9,040 nt of DNA from Acidimicrobiales bacterium. GTDB taxonomy: Bacteria > Actinomycetota > Acidimicrobiia > Acidimicrobiales > Iamiaceae. Under the pieces are notes generated by a model. That model did no database searches. It was not told the origin of the DNA and was given only the letters and a program-made list of their open reading frames with translations. Each line of letters opens with the position of its first letter. Position 1 is the first letter of the stretch. The DNA lies in NCBI GenBank assembly GCA_020439605.1, contig JAGQSI010000062.1, positions 1-9,040 on the forward strand, read 5' to 3'. This document shows, piece by piece, positions 1 to 6,850 of this stretch. The translations under genes and the position numbers were made by a program.

Positions 1-384
1 GGTGGCGGTGCGTTCTCGGGCAAGGACCCCTCAAAGGTGGACCGTTCAGCTGCCTACGCCGGTCGCTGGGTTGCCAAGAACCTGGTGGCCGCCGGTGCCG
101 CCGATCGCGCCGAGGTACAGGTTGCCTACGCTATTGGTGTGGCCGAGCCTGTATCGCTTCTGGTCGAAACCTTCGGTACCGCCAAGGTTGAAGAGGCCAA
201 GATCGTAGAAGCCGTGAAGCAGGTCTTTGACCTTCGCCCCGGAGCGATCGTGCGTGACCTTGAACTGCGTCGCCCGATCTACCAGAAGACCGCCGCTTAT
301 GGTCACTTCGGCCGTAACGACCCGGACTTCACGTGGGAACACACCACCCGCGCTGGAGATCTCAAGAGCGCCCTAGGTCTCTGA
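1..384 (+). CDS. metK: S-adenosylmethionine synthetase, C-terminal part (5' end outside window)
   Basis: MetK makes S-adenosylmethionine from methionine and ATP, releasing phosphate and pyrophosphate, in the cytoplasm. The reading frame is open from base 1 and begins inside the glycine-rich family signature [19 protein letters not shown], where the lysine and aspartate lie near the triphosphate and metal site. It continues with the conserved C-terminal segment ([12 protein letters not shown], then DLRPGAI, then the ending pattern AAYGHFGR...FTWE), and stops with TGA at 382-384. About 127 residues are present of a protein usually near 390-400, so roughly the first two thirds lie upstream of the window. 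The next gene is priA on the same strand, as in other actinobacteria. SAM from this enzyme feeds the three methyltransferases further along the window. Identification is secure; only the missing 5' end limits it. Confidence 0.97.
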   Translation, partial: GGGAFSGKDPSKVDRSAAYAGRWVAKNLVAAGAADRAEVQVAYAIGVAEPVSLLVETFGTAKVEEAKIVEAVKQVFDLRPGAIVRDLELRRPIYQKTAAYGHFGRNDPDFTWEHTTRAGDLKSALGL

Positions 385-2336
385 GTTCTTCAAGTATCCC
401 TGAACTGAACGAAGGGTGGGCTTCGGCCCACCCTTCGCCGCGTCAAGCCATACGGGTACTGCCAGATATCAAGGCGCTAGATCGTGAGTTCGACTACCTC
501 GTAGCCCCGGGAACCGACATCTCGGTCGGGGACATGGTGCGGGTCCCGTTCAAAGGGAGAATCGTTGCCGGTTGGGTGACCGAGGTTGGAGTCGAACCCG
601 ACGAGTCTCTAGATCTCAAGACGATCAAGAAGCTCAGCGGTCGCGGCCCGGACTCTGAGCTACTTGAACTAGCGAGATGGGCCGCGTGGCGCTGGGTCGG
701 ACACAGGGCCCACTTCTTGCGGACGGCATCACCTCCAGCGATGGTCACCGGCCCTTTACCCGCCACCCCATCGACCCCATCTGCTTCATCCTCCTCGGCC
801 CTGCCGATGGGCGAGGCGGGTTCTGTCGGGAGCGATATGAACCCATCGCCCCAGCCTCCAGCAGCTATCAGGGTGCCCGACGCCGTTGAGGAGGCGTTGA
901 GTCTTACCAAATGCGTATTGCGGCTCGGACCAGGAACTGATCGGACACCGCTCGCAATGGCAGTTGCCCGTAAGGCAGTCGAGCAGAACGCTCAGGCACT
1001 GGTGTTGTGTCCGAGCGCTGGCGAGTCAAGAGCGTTGGGCGCAAGGCTCAGCCAAGCCGGATTTCAGGTGGCGGTACTCGCAGATGATCGCAGTAGCGCT
1101 GGAGCGAGGCAGTGGGAGCTTGCCGCAAAGGGTGCGTCAGTTGTAGTCGGGACACGCTCGGCAGCGTGGGCGAGGCTTCCAGAGCTCGCTGAGATCTTGA
1201 TCCTCGACGAGCACGATGAGGCCTACAAGCAGGAACAGACCCCGTGTTGGCACGCGAGAGACGTGGCCATTGAAAGAGCCCGCCGTGTCGGTGCTAGCTG
1301 CATTGCAGTTTCCCCGTGCCCATCTCTGGAAGCCCTCGAGTGGGGTGAACTGGTAACTGAGGACCGTCTCAGCGAACGTAGAAGCTGGAGGGTCGCCGAG
1401 ATCGTCGATCAACGCCAAGGAGATGTTGCAGGCGGGGCGCTGTTTTCATCTCGAATGGTTCAACTTGCACGAAGTGACCAACGGGTTCTGTGCATCCTCA
1501 ATCGAAAGGGCAGAGTTCGTGTTCTGGCTTGTCGAGGATGCAACGCCTTGGCTAGGTGCGAATCATGCGATGGTGTGGTCGGCACGCTCGATGCTCCGCC
1601 CAATGTTGGCGAGCAAACCGACCAGCCGCTCGACGTAGCGGTCTTCGCCTGTAGAAGGTGCGGTACAAACAGACCGGCCATCTGTTTGGAGTGCGGTGGT
1701 ACGGGATTCAAGAACCTCGTGCTTGGGGTTGGCAAGGCTCGTGAAGAACTCGAGGTCCTGATAAGAGAGCGAGTTGGCGAGCTAACCGCAAACGATTCAG
1801 GCGCAGCGCGTACCCAAGAAGATGCATTGCGATGCCGGGTGGTGATTGGCACAGTGGCGCTGCTCCATCGCGTTACGAAGGCAGACTCTGTGGTCTTCAT
1901 GGACATGGACCAAGAACTGCTGGCGCCACGTTTTCGAGCCTCAGAACAAGCCATGGCCATGTTGGCGCAGGCATGTCGGCTGGTGGCCAGAGGTGGCCAT
2001 GAGCAGGGTCGGGTTCTCGTGCAGACCCGTAGCCCGGACCATCCGGTCCTGCTGGCCGCAGCGGCCTGTGATCCCGGCCGAATGATCGAGCCCGAAAGCT
2101 CGCTTCGAAAGACCTTGCGTCTCGCGCCCTATGCAGCTCTTGCGCTCATCTCTGGCGAAGCCGCCCCGCTCTACGTTGAGGCTCTGGACAGAGACCGAGG
2201 GGTGAAGATCCAAGGTCCCGTCGATGGCCAGTGGAGAGCGGTGGCAGACAATCACCAAGAACTGTGTGACCTGTTGGCTGACGCGCAGCGTCCCCCGGGG
2301 CGGTTACGTGTGGAGATTGACCCGCTTCGTATGTGA
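333..2336 (+). CDS. priA: Primosomal protein PriA, actinobacterial type with degenerate helicase motifs (start uncertain)
   Basis: PriA recognises stalled or collapsed replication forks and helps reload the replisome. Numbering is from GTG 333. The DNA-binding N-terminal domain begins with [18 protein letters not shown] at about residue 40. A Ser/Pro-rich linker covers about 135-175. The ATPase lobe is eroded: Walker A is GPGTDRT (about 199-205) with no GKT, Walker B reads [10 protein letters not shown] (291-300) instead of DEEHD, and the AGRAGR motif is [10 protein letters not shown]. All eight zinc cysteines remain: CRGC, CESC, CRRC and CLEC (400-454). This pattern fits actinobacterial PriA, thought to have lost helicase activity. 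GTG 333 overlaps metK by 52 bp and is the only canonical start that keeps the N-terminal domain. ATA 450 sits where homologues begin, and ATG 534 would cut the domain. The stop lies 8 bp from the convergent next gene. Confidence 0.9.
   Translation: MGTHHPRWRSQERPRSLSSSSIPELNEGWASAHPSPRQAIRVLPDIKALDREFDYLVAPGTDISVGDMVRVPFKGRIVAGWVTEVGVEPDESLDLKTIKKLSGRGPDSELLELARWAAWRWVGHRAHFLRTASPPAMVTGPLPATPSTPSASSSSALPMGEAGSVGSDMNPSPQPPAAIRVPDAVEEALSLTKCVLRLGPGTDRTPLAMAVARKAVEQNAQALVLCPSAGESRALGARLSQAGFQVAVLADDRSSAGARQWELAAKGASVVVGTRSAAWARLPELAEILILDEHDEAYKQEQTPCWHARDVAIERARRVGASCIAVSPCPSLEALEWGELVTEDRLSERRSWRVAEIVDQRQGDVAGGALFSSRMVQLARSDQRVLCILNRKGRVRVLACRGCNALARCESCDGVVGTLDAPPNVGEQTDQPLDVAVFACRRCGTNRPAICLECGGTGFKNLVLGVGKAREELEVLIRERVGELTANDSGAARTQEDALRCRVVIGTVALLHRVTKADSVVFMDMDQELLAPRFRASEQAMAMLAQACRLVARGGHEQGRVLVQTRSPDHPVLLAAAACDPGRMIEPESSLRKTLRLAPYAALALISGEAAPLYVEALDRDRGVKIQGPVDGQWRAVADNHQELCDLLADAQRPPGRLRVEIDPLRM
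411..436 (+). terminator. Perfect 11-bp UUCG hairpin after metK, possible U-less terminator
   Basis: Bases 411-421 (GAAGGGTGGGC) pair perfectly with 426-436 (GCCCACCCTTC) around a TTCG loop, giving the extra-stable C(UUCG)G cap. It starts 26 bases after the metK stop. No run of T follows on either strand, so it is not a textbook intrinsic terminator. It could be a U-less terminator, an RNA-stability element protecting the metK 3' end, or a structure in the priA leader. If priA really starts at 333 or 405, the hairpin lies inside its coding region. The stem is seen directly; the function is inferred. Confidence 0.6.
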
Positions 2337-2344
2337 ATGGCGGC

Positions 2345-2875
2345 TTACGACTTTGGCCAACCCTGTCGGCGCACTTCATAGAGCGCCATTCCCGCAGCTG
2401 TGGCAACGTTGAGCGAGCCGATCTTGCCGAGTTGGGGGATGAACGCGAAGGCGTTGAGTGCTTCAAGGGTTGGCTTGGACAGACCTCGGTCCTCGTGGCC
2501 AAGCACCAGACATATGTCGCCACTCAGATCCATTTCATGGAGAGCCTTGGCGTTCTCTGCAAGCTCTATGCCGATCACCCGATATCCACTCTTGGTGGCG
2601 TTGGCGATGGCCTCCACCGGCGACTCGACATAGTGGAAGTTCAAGAAACGTTCTGAACCGAGTGCGGTCTTCCTGGTGGCACCGAGCTCAGGCGTGGCAC
2701 TTTGGCCACATACCCAGATCTCATCCACCCGCAAAGCAGCAGCCGTCCTGAGAATGGAACCGACATTGGCGGGAGTGGCAACCGAGTCCAAGATGAGTCC
2801 GAGACGACTGTTGGCCAGGCGTCGCCACTCGCGGTGAAGACGCTTGAGTTCGGTACTTCCAAGGTTGCGGGTCAC
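2345..2875 (-). CDS. TrmH/SpoU-family RNA 2'-O-ribose methyltransferase
   Basis: This is a small cytoplasmic SPOUT-class enzyme expected to transfer a methyl group from SAM to a ribose 2'-OH in tRNA or rRNA. The 176 residues carry the three SpoU motifs. Motif 1 is NVGSILRT (37-44), with the catalytic-type Arg43. Motif 2 is LVLGHEDRGLS (123-133), with Glu128. Motif 3 is IPQLGKIGSLNVATAAGMALYE (146-167), with Asn156, forming the knotted SAM site. The length is that of a bare catalytic domain plus a short basic N-terminus, so the substrate nucleotide cannot be told from sequence. The start is a GTG at 2875-2873, with GAGG seven bases upstream. That GTG overlaps the TGA of the upstream minus-strand methyltransferase (GTGA), implying translational coupling. 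The gene ends 8 bp from the convergent priA stop. The family is certain; the target is not. Confidence 0.92.
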   Translation of the reverse strand: MTRNLGSTELKRLHREWRRLANSRLGLILDSVATPANVGSILRTAAALRVDEIWVCGQSATPELGATRKTALGSERFLNFHYVESPVEAIANATKSGYRVIGIELAENAKALHEMDLSGDICLVLGHEDRGLSKPTLEALNAFAFIPQLGKIGSLNVATAAGMALYEVRRQGWPKS

Positions 2876-3510
2876 TTCTTCGCCTCTATGTCTAGGAGTC
2901 TGTATTGGCCTCGAGTTGCTCGCCTAGTGGTATTCCAACCCTGTTCGTTGAGCCACCTGGCCAGCGAATCTGCGCCGAGATGTTTCTGGACCACTATCGC
3001 AGCGGTGCCACTTTCGTTGAGGCGATCCAGCCAAGTTCTGAGCAGTTCGTGCAGGGCCGCCTTGCCAATACGAATTGGAGGGTTGGACCACAGTTGATCC
3101 ACCTTCACCTCTACCGGGTACTGCTCCGGGCTTATCACCCGAACCATCTCGCCGACGCCGTTGCGTTCGGCATTGGCCCGACACAGATCACGTGAACGCT
3201 GGTTCACATCAACGGCCCAGACAGTTGCCCCGGGTTGCGCCCGAAGTGCCATCGATATCGCTATGGGCCCGTATCCGCATCCCAGGTCCACAAGATTGTT
3301 GGCGTCTGCAATCTCGGGAGCATCCAGGAGAAGAGCTCTTGTGCCAGCATCGACACGTTCGGGTGAGAACGTCCCACGGTCTGTATTGAGCACAACAACC
3401 TTTCCCTCGGGCAGGATCAGCTCAATTTCGCGCACGGAACTCGGCGAGTTCGGAGCCGCGCTGAAATAGTGCTGGGATGCTTTGGCGGGGTCGGACTGAT
3501 GGGATGGCAC
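2872..3510 (-). CDS. RsmC/YbxB-like class I SAM-dependent methyltransferase
   Basis: This is a 212-residue Rossmann-fold methyltransferase of the 'small MTS domain' group that includes the catalytic half of RsmC (16S rRNA m2G) and Bacillus YbxB. Visible features in order are HYFSAAP (14-20), the typical opening; FSPERVDAGTRALLL (48-62), the lead-in; motif I, VDLGCGYGP (74-82), for SAM; AVDVN (99-103), whose acidic residue binds the SAM ribose; and SNPPIRIGK (142-150), the N-P-P-[FYI] motif of amino-group methylation on a base. The duplicated N-terminal pseudo-domain of E. coli RsmC is absent. The likely product is an RNA guanine-N2 methyltransferase, but the substrate is unproven. The start is GTG at 3510-3508 with no clear Shine-Dalgarno site. 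GTG 3435 is an alternative but would remove the conserved HYFSA segment. The gene diverges from def across only 24 bp and overlaps the downstream SpoU gene by 4 bp. Confidence 0.88.
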   Translation of the reverse strand: MPSHQSDPAKASQHYFSAAPNSPSSVREIELILPEGKVVVLNTDRGTFSPERVDAGTRALLLDAPEIADANNLVDLGCGYGPIAISMALRAQPGATVWAVDVNQRSRDLCRANAERNGVGEMVRVISPEQYPVEVKVDQLWSNPPIRIGKAALHELLRTWLDRLNESGTAAIVVQKHLGADSLARWLNEQGWNTTRRATRGQYRLLDIEAKK

Positions 3511-3534
3511 TACTGCGACGGTAGCGTGGTGGCC

Positions 3535-4080
3535 ATGTCAGCTCCCTACGAGATCCGTGTCATTGGTGATCCAGTCCTGAAACAGAAGGCTGCGGACGTC
3601 ACCGATATCGATTCACGTCTGGTGAAACTCGTGGATGACATGGTGGAGACGATGTATGCGGCGCCCGGGCTGGGCCTAGCGGCTCCACAGGTCGGTGTCC
3701 AGAAGCGGCTCTTCGTCTGGGATCTTGGCGATGGCGAGGGTCCTCGCTCGATCATCAACCCCGAGATCGTTGAATCGGATGGAGAATGGGTCTACGAAGA
3801 GGGTTGCCTATCCGTACCGGGGCTGTCCTGGGACATAGTGCGTCCCAATCACGTTCACGTTGTTGGTCGAGATCTTGATGGTAACGAGATTTCCTTCGAG
3901 GCCTCCGAGCTTGAGGGACGCATGTTTCAACACGAGCTAGACCACCTGAACGGGATCTTGTTGGTTGAGCGTCTCGACGAAGATCAGGCAAAGCAAGCCA
4001 AGCGTCAGGTACGTGATCTGATGTTGGGATTCGAGGAGCCGGCACCAAAACGCAGACTCTCGGGTCTGTCTCTGCGCTAG
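3535..4080 (+). CDS. def: Peptide deformylase
   Basis: Def removes the formyl group from the N-terminal methionine of new proteins as they leave the ribosome. It is a metal-dependent hydrolase, usually with Fe2+. The 181-residue product has all three family motifs: GLGLAAPQVG (45-54); EEGCLS (88-93), whose Cys91 is a metal ligand; and QHELDHLNG (132-140), whose His133 and His137 are ligands with Glu134 catalytic. The length and Arg/Lys-rich tail are normal. ATG 3535 is chosen because MSAPYEIRVIGDPVLK matches the usual start. The frame is open back to 3469, but that extension has no family similarity and overlaps the divergent methyltransferase. No strong Shine-Dalgarno site is visible; a TAGCGT hexamer at 3522-3527 could be a -10 box for a nearly leaderless transcript, which is speculative. 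The fmt start lies 7 bp after the stop, so the enzymes that add and remove the formyl group are adjacent. Confidence 0.97.
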   Translation: MSAPYEIRVIGDPVLKQKAADVTDIDSRLVKLVDDMVETMYAAPGLGLAAPQVGVQKRLFVWDLGDGEGPRSIINPEIVESDGEWVYEEGCLSVPGLSWDIVRPNHVHVVGRDLDGNEISFEASELEGRMFQHELDHLNGILLVERLDEDQAKQAKRQVRDLMLGFEEPAPKRRLSGLSLR

Positions 4081-4087
4081 CCCCATC

Positions 4088-5029
4088 GTGACCATCCCAT
4101 CATCGGGTACGAACCCACCTCTGGCGGTGGCGCCGGCGCACCCGAACAGACTCGTCTACTTCGGAACTCCTCAGATGGCGGTGGCGCCTCTGGTTGCTCT
4201 GCACGAAGCCGGATTCGATATTGCGGCGGTAGTGACCAACCCAGATCGCCGTCGCGGTAGAGGAAGCCACGTGGCTCCATCGCCGGTGAAACAAGCAGCG
4301 CTAGAGCGTTCCCTCACCGTTGTTCACGATCCGAGCGAGGCGCTCGATTTCGGGGCTGAGCTTGGAGTCGTAGTTGCGTACGGTCAGGTTCTGAAACGTG
4401 AGCTGCTCGAGAAGCTGCCGATGGTGAACCTTCACTTCTCGCTGCTGCCACGCTGGCGAGGAGCCGCGCCGGTGCAGCGGGCCATATTGGCCGGAGATTC
4501 CAGGACGGGCGTGTGCGTAATGGCTGTAGATGTTGGTCTGGACACTGGTGCGGTCTTCGCCTGTGAAGAGATCCCAATAGACGAAGAGGTCACGGCAGCA
4601 GAGTTGTCGGACCAACTTGTGGCTATCGGCTCGGAGATGTTGGTTACTACCTTGAGATCCGGTTTAGCCGAGCCACAAGAGCAGGTTGGAGAGACCACCT
4701 ACGCAGCCAAACTCTCCAGTGAAGATCTACACATCGACTGGTCCAGTACTGCAGTGGAGATCAACCGTCAGGTCCGCGTTGGTGGTGCTTGGACAACGTT
4801 TCGCGGTGGCCGCTTCAAGATTGTGAAGGCTCGGGCTATTGATCCCGTGGAACCTCTCGTAGCGGGCAAATCCGTCCCTGGAGAACTCGTAGATGGATGC
4901 GTGATCACCGGTGAAGGAGCCCTGCAGTTGCTGACCATTCAGCCGGCCGGTAAGGGTCCGATCGATTTCAACGCATGGCGCAATGGGGCCCAGTTGGGCA
5001 CGGTAGAACGCTTCGGAGAACAAACATGA
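4088..5029 (+). CDS. fmt: Methionyl-tRNA formyltransferase
   Basis: Fmt transfers a formyl group from 10-formyl-tetrahydrofolate to Met-tRNA(fMet), making the initiator for bacterial translation. The 313-residue protein has the N-terminal formyltransferase fold. Its motifs are LVYFGTPQMAVAPL (22-35); NPDRRRGRG (51-59), the loop that touches tRNA; and VNLHFSLLPRWRGAAPVQ (113-130), with catalytic-type Asn114 and His116. DVGLDTG (148-154) supplies Asp152. The C-terminal OB-like domain starts near 208 and contains the typical INRQVR...AWT pattern (225-236). The GTG start at 4088 lies 7 bp after def and gives about 20 extra Ala/Pro-rich residues before the conserved domain; GTG 4127 is an alternative. 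Neither has a good Shine-Dalgarno site. The 3' end overlaps rsmB by 4 bp (ATGA), indicating coupled translation. The function is secure; only the exact start is open. Confidence 0.96.
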   Translation: MTIPSSGTNPPLAVAPAHPNRLVYFGTPQMAVAPLVALHEAGFDIAAVVTNPDRRRGRGSHVAPSPVKQAALERSLTVVHDPSEALDFGAELGVVVAYGQVLKRELLEKLPMVNLHFSLLPRWRGAAPVQRAILAGDSRTGVCVMAVDVGLDTGAVFACEEIPIDEEVTAAELSDQLVAIGSEMLVTTLRSGLAEPQEQVGETTYAAKLSSEDLHIDWSSTAVEINRQVRVGGAWTTFRGGRFKIVKARAIDPVEPLVAGKSVPGELVDGCVITGEGALQLLTIQPAGKGPIDFNAWRNGAQLGTVERFGEQT

Positions 5030-6270
5030 AGAAGAGCTCAGGTCCCAAAGGTCCAAAAGGTCCCAACAATTCGCGGGGTCGGGACAACTCGAGGAATCGT
5101 AAGGATCCTCGGGATCGACAAGGGGCAACGCCGCTACCAGACGCTCGAAAGGTTGCCGTTGAAGCACTGGTACGGGTGGAACGTGACGGCGCATACGCCA
5201 ACTTGATCTTGCCCAAGATGCTTTCGCGTTCTGGTCTCGGAGAACGTGATCGTGCATTTGCCACACAGCTCGTATATGGGACCATCAGATACCAACGTGG
5301 GTGTGACTGGTTCATAGAGCGCTTCGCCATCGGCGAGCTGGAACCTGAGGTCAAGGCCGCGCTTCGGGTAGGCACCTATCAACTCCGCTTCCTGTCGACT
5401 CCACCTCACGCAGCGGTCTCAGCAACAGTCGATACGGTTCCGAGACGAGCACGAGGATTGGTCAACGCCGTACTGAGAAAGATCTCAGGTGCAGAGGATT
5501 CGTGGCCATCAAAAGCGGTGGAACTCAGCTATCCGGATTGGATCTTCGAGACGCTCACCAATGACCTAGGTGCCCAAGACGCCCTCGCAGCTCTTGAGTC
5601 CATGAACTCGCCAGCCTCTGCGGTCGAGCGAGAGGACGGCTACATCCAAGATCGTGCATCTCAGTTCGTGGTTGAGGCGGTGGACGCTGCTGCGGATCAC
5701 CTTGTGGCTGATCTGTGCTCGGCTCCGGGAGGAAAGGCAACAGCGCTGGCAGGTCTCGCTGCTCACGTGGCTGCCTGCGAGATTCGCCCTGCTCGCGCTG
5801 GTCTGGTGGCCGCCAACGTGGAGAGACTCGGCTTGGATGGCTCCAAACTGTCCGTTCTGGTGGCAGACGGTCTGAACCCACCTTATGCCGCCGAATCATT
5901 TGATCGGGTGTTGGTGGATGCTCCTTGTTCAGGGCTTGGTTCTCTTCGTCGTCGCCCTGATGCTCGGTGGCGTATTGATGAACAAGCTCCGCAGCGCCTG
6001 GCCAAGCTCCAGGTTGCTTTGTTGGACAGGGCCGCAGATCTTGTGGCGCCGGGCGGCTGGCTGATTTATTCCGTATGTACTTTGACCAAAGCCGAGACCA
6101 CCGGTGTTGCCGAGGAGTTCGAACGAACCCATGGGCAATGGAGCGCACTAGAACCGTTGGCTGAGCCGTGGAAACCATGGGGAAGCGGATCGATCCTCCT
6201 GCCTCAGGAGCAGGGGACAGACGCAATGGCTCTGTTCAGGTGGAGACGTCCCGACTCGCAGGAGTCTTGA
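5026..6270 (+). CDS. rsmB: 16S rRNA (cytosine-5) methyltransferase RsmB (Fmu)
   Basis: RsmB methylates C5 of a cytosine in 16S rRNA (C967 in E. coli numbering) using SAM. The 414-residue protein starts with a basic, low-complexity tail (about 1-35, rich in Lys, Gly, Pro, Asn and Arg). A NusB-like RNA-binding domain follows (about 39-165, opening DARKVAVEALVRV). The Rossmann methyltransferase domain carries motif I, LCSAPGGK (230-237); DAPCSGLGSLRRRPDARW (298-315), with Cys301 that helps release the product; and YSVCTL (348-353), with Cys351 as the expected nucleophile. In E. coli the last motif reads TC; here it is VC, a mild change. ATG 5026 is supported by GGAG at 5015-5018 and by the ATGA overlap with fmt. 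An in-frame ATG at 4975 lies inside fmt and is less likely. The mog start is 2 bp after the stop. Confidence 0.96.
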   Translation: MKKSSGPKGPKGPNNSRGRDNSRNRKDPRDRQGATPLPDARKVAVEALVRVERDGAYANLILPKMLSRSGLGERDRAFATQLVYGTIRYQRGCDWFIERFAIGELEPEVKAALRVGTYQLRFLSTPPHAAVSATVDTVPRRARGLVNAVLRKISGAEDSWPSKAVELSYPDWIFETLTNDLGAQDALAALESMNSPASAVEREDGYIQDRASQFVVEAVDAAADHLVADLCSAPGGKATALAGLAAHVAACEIRPARAGLVAANVERLGLDGSKLSVLVADGLNPPYAAESFDRVLVDAPCSGLGSLRRRPDARWRIDEQAPQRLAKLQVALLDRAADLVAPGGWLIYSVCTLTKAETTGVAEEFERTHGQWSALEPLAEPWKPWGSGSILLPQEQGTDAMALFRWRRPDSQES

Positions 6271-6272
6271 TC

Positions 6273-6761
6273 ATGACCAACACGCCCGCGCACCCCAAGT
6301 ACGAGGCCAAGGTGATAGTGGTTTCAGATGGTGTAGCCGCAGGAACCAGACAGGACAAGGGTGCACCAGCGCTACAGGCAGCACTGGAAACCGCTGGTCT
6401 GTTGGTGGTCGAGACAATCGTTACGCCTGATGGAACGCAAGAGGTCGCTGAGACTCTTCGTGGTGCAACTCAAGACTTCTATGGACTCGTGGTAACTACG
6501 GGAGGTACCGGCTTTGGTCCGAGGGACCAGACCCCCGAAGGAACCAAGGCGATCATTGAGCGTGAGGCACCGGGGCTTGCAGAGGCCATGCGCCTCGTGA
6601 ATCCGTTGGGGAGACTCTCTAGGGGAGTGGCAGGGGTTCGCCGAAACGCTTTGATCCTCAACGTTCCGGGATCGCCCAAAGGTGCAGTGGAATGTCTCGA
6701 AGCTGTGATTGATGTAGTGCCACACGCTCTGGAGCTTCTCGCAGGCAAGTCCACTCACTAG
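6273..6761 (+). CDS. mog: Molybdopterin adenylyltransferase, MogA/MoaB family
   Basis: MogA-type enzymes adenylylate molybdopterin with ATP, activating it for molybdate insertion during molybdenum cofactor synthesis. The 162-residue protein is a single domain of the MoaB/Mog family. It contains VIVVSDGVAAGTRQDKG (14-30), the opening strand and loop; TPDG (51-54), with a conserved acidic residue; and TTGGTGFGPRDQTPEG (75-90), the family signature, with Asp85. LSRGVAGVRRNALILN (115-130) and VPGSPKGAVECLE (131-143) match the MogA C-terminal region. The length fits MogA or MoaB; these names are used loosely and sequence alone does not separate them firmly. ATG 6273 has GGAG at 6261-6264 and lies 2 bp after rsmB, so it is probably co-transcribed with def-fmt-rsmB. 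No other molybdenum cofactor gene is in the window. In several actinobacteria rpe occupies this position. Confidence 0.92.
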   Translation: MTNTPAHPKYEAKVIVVSDGVAAGTRQDKGAPALQAALETAGLLVVETIVTPDGTQEVAETLRGATQDFYGLVVTTGGTGFGPRDQTPEGTKAIIEREAPGLAEAMRLVNPLGRLSRGVAGVRRNALILNVPGSPKGAVECLEAVIDVVPHALELLAGKSTH

Positions 6762-6790
6762 GCAGTGGTGGCGCTGATTGGTCTCTGGTG

Positions 6791-6850
6791 TTGTGGGCAA
6801 GGACATGGCTTGCGTACGCTGAAACATAACTAAATCGATCTAATACGCCC
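6791..6850 (+). promoter_or_regulatory. Candidate promoter for the riboflavin operon
   Basis: The 257 bp between mog and ribD contain an AT-rich patch (6821-6846) just before the riboswitch, where a promoter is expected. Two weak candidates can be read. One is TTGTGG (6791-6796) with TACGCT (6815-6820) at an 18-bp spacing, which would start RNA about 20 nt before the aptamer. The other is TCTAAT (6839-6844), a five-of-six match to TATAAT without a good -35, which would start RNA almost at the aptamer. The choice between them is unresolved, and bases 6762-6790 show nothing I can name. Confidence 0.3.

Noticed and set aside
494..910. Long open frame on the minus strand opposite priA
   Set aside because: It lies wholly within the priA coding region, opposite its Ser/Pro-rich linker. 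The predicted protein is low-complexity and matches no family I recognise.
1981..1999. Repeated GTGGCCA/GGTGGCCA motif within priA
   Set aside because: A short chance repeat in coding sequence, in the region corresponding to the eroded helicase motif. No further copies or mobile-element hallmarks.
2327..2350. TCGTA...TACGA inverted repeat between the convergent priA and SpoU gene ends
   Set aside because: A five-bp stem with a 14-base loop and no T-tract on either side is not a credible bidirectional terminator.
3469..3534. N-terminal extension of def
   Set aside because: The frame is open, but the extra 22 residues do not resemble peptide deformylase, overlap the divergent methyltransferase gene and precede a typical MSAPYEIRVIGDP start.
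4975..5025. Earlier ATG for rsmB inside fmt
   Set aside because: ATG 5026 has a good GGAG site and the standard ATGA overlap with the fmt stop. The upstream 17 residues are a frame-shifted reading of fmt.
5555..6226. 223-codon minus-strand open frame opposite rsmB
   Set aside because: It is an antisense shadow of a clearly conserved gene. The product is rich in Arg, Pro and Gln without domain features, as expected from reading GC-rich codons backwards.
6751..6768. CCACT...AGTGG inverted repeat at the end of mog as a terminator
   Set aside because: Only five base pairs with an eight-base loop, partly inside the gene, and no T-run follows. Too weak to call.
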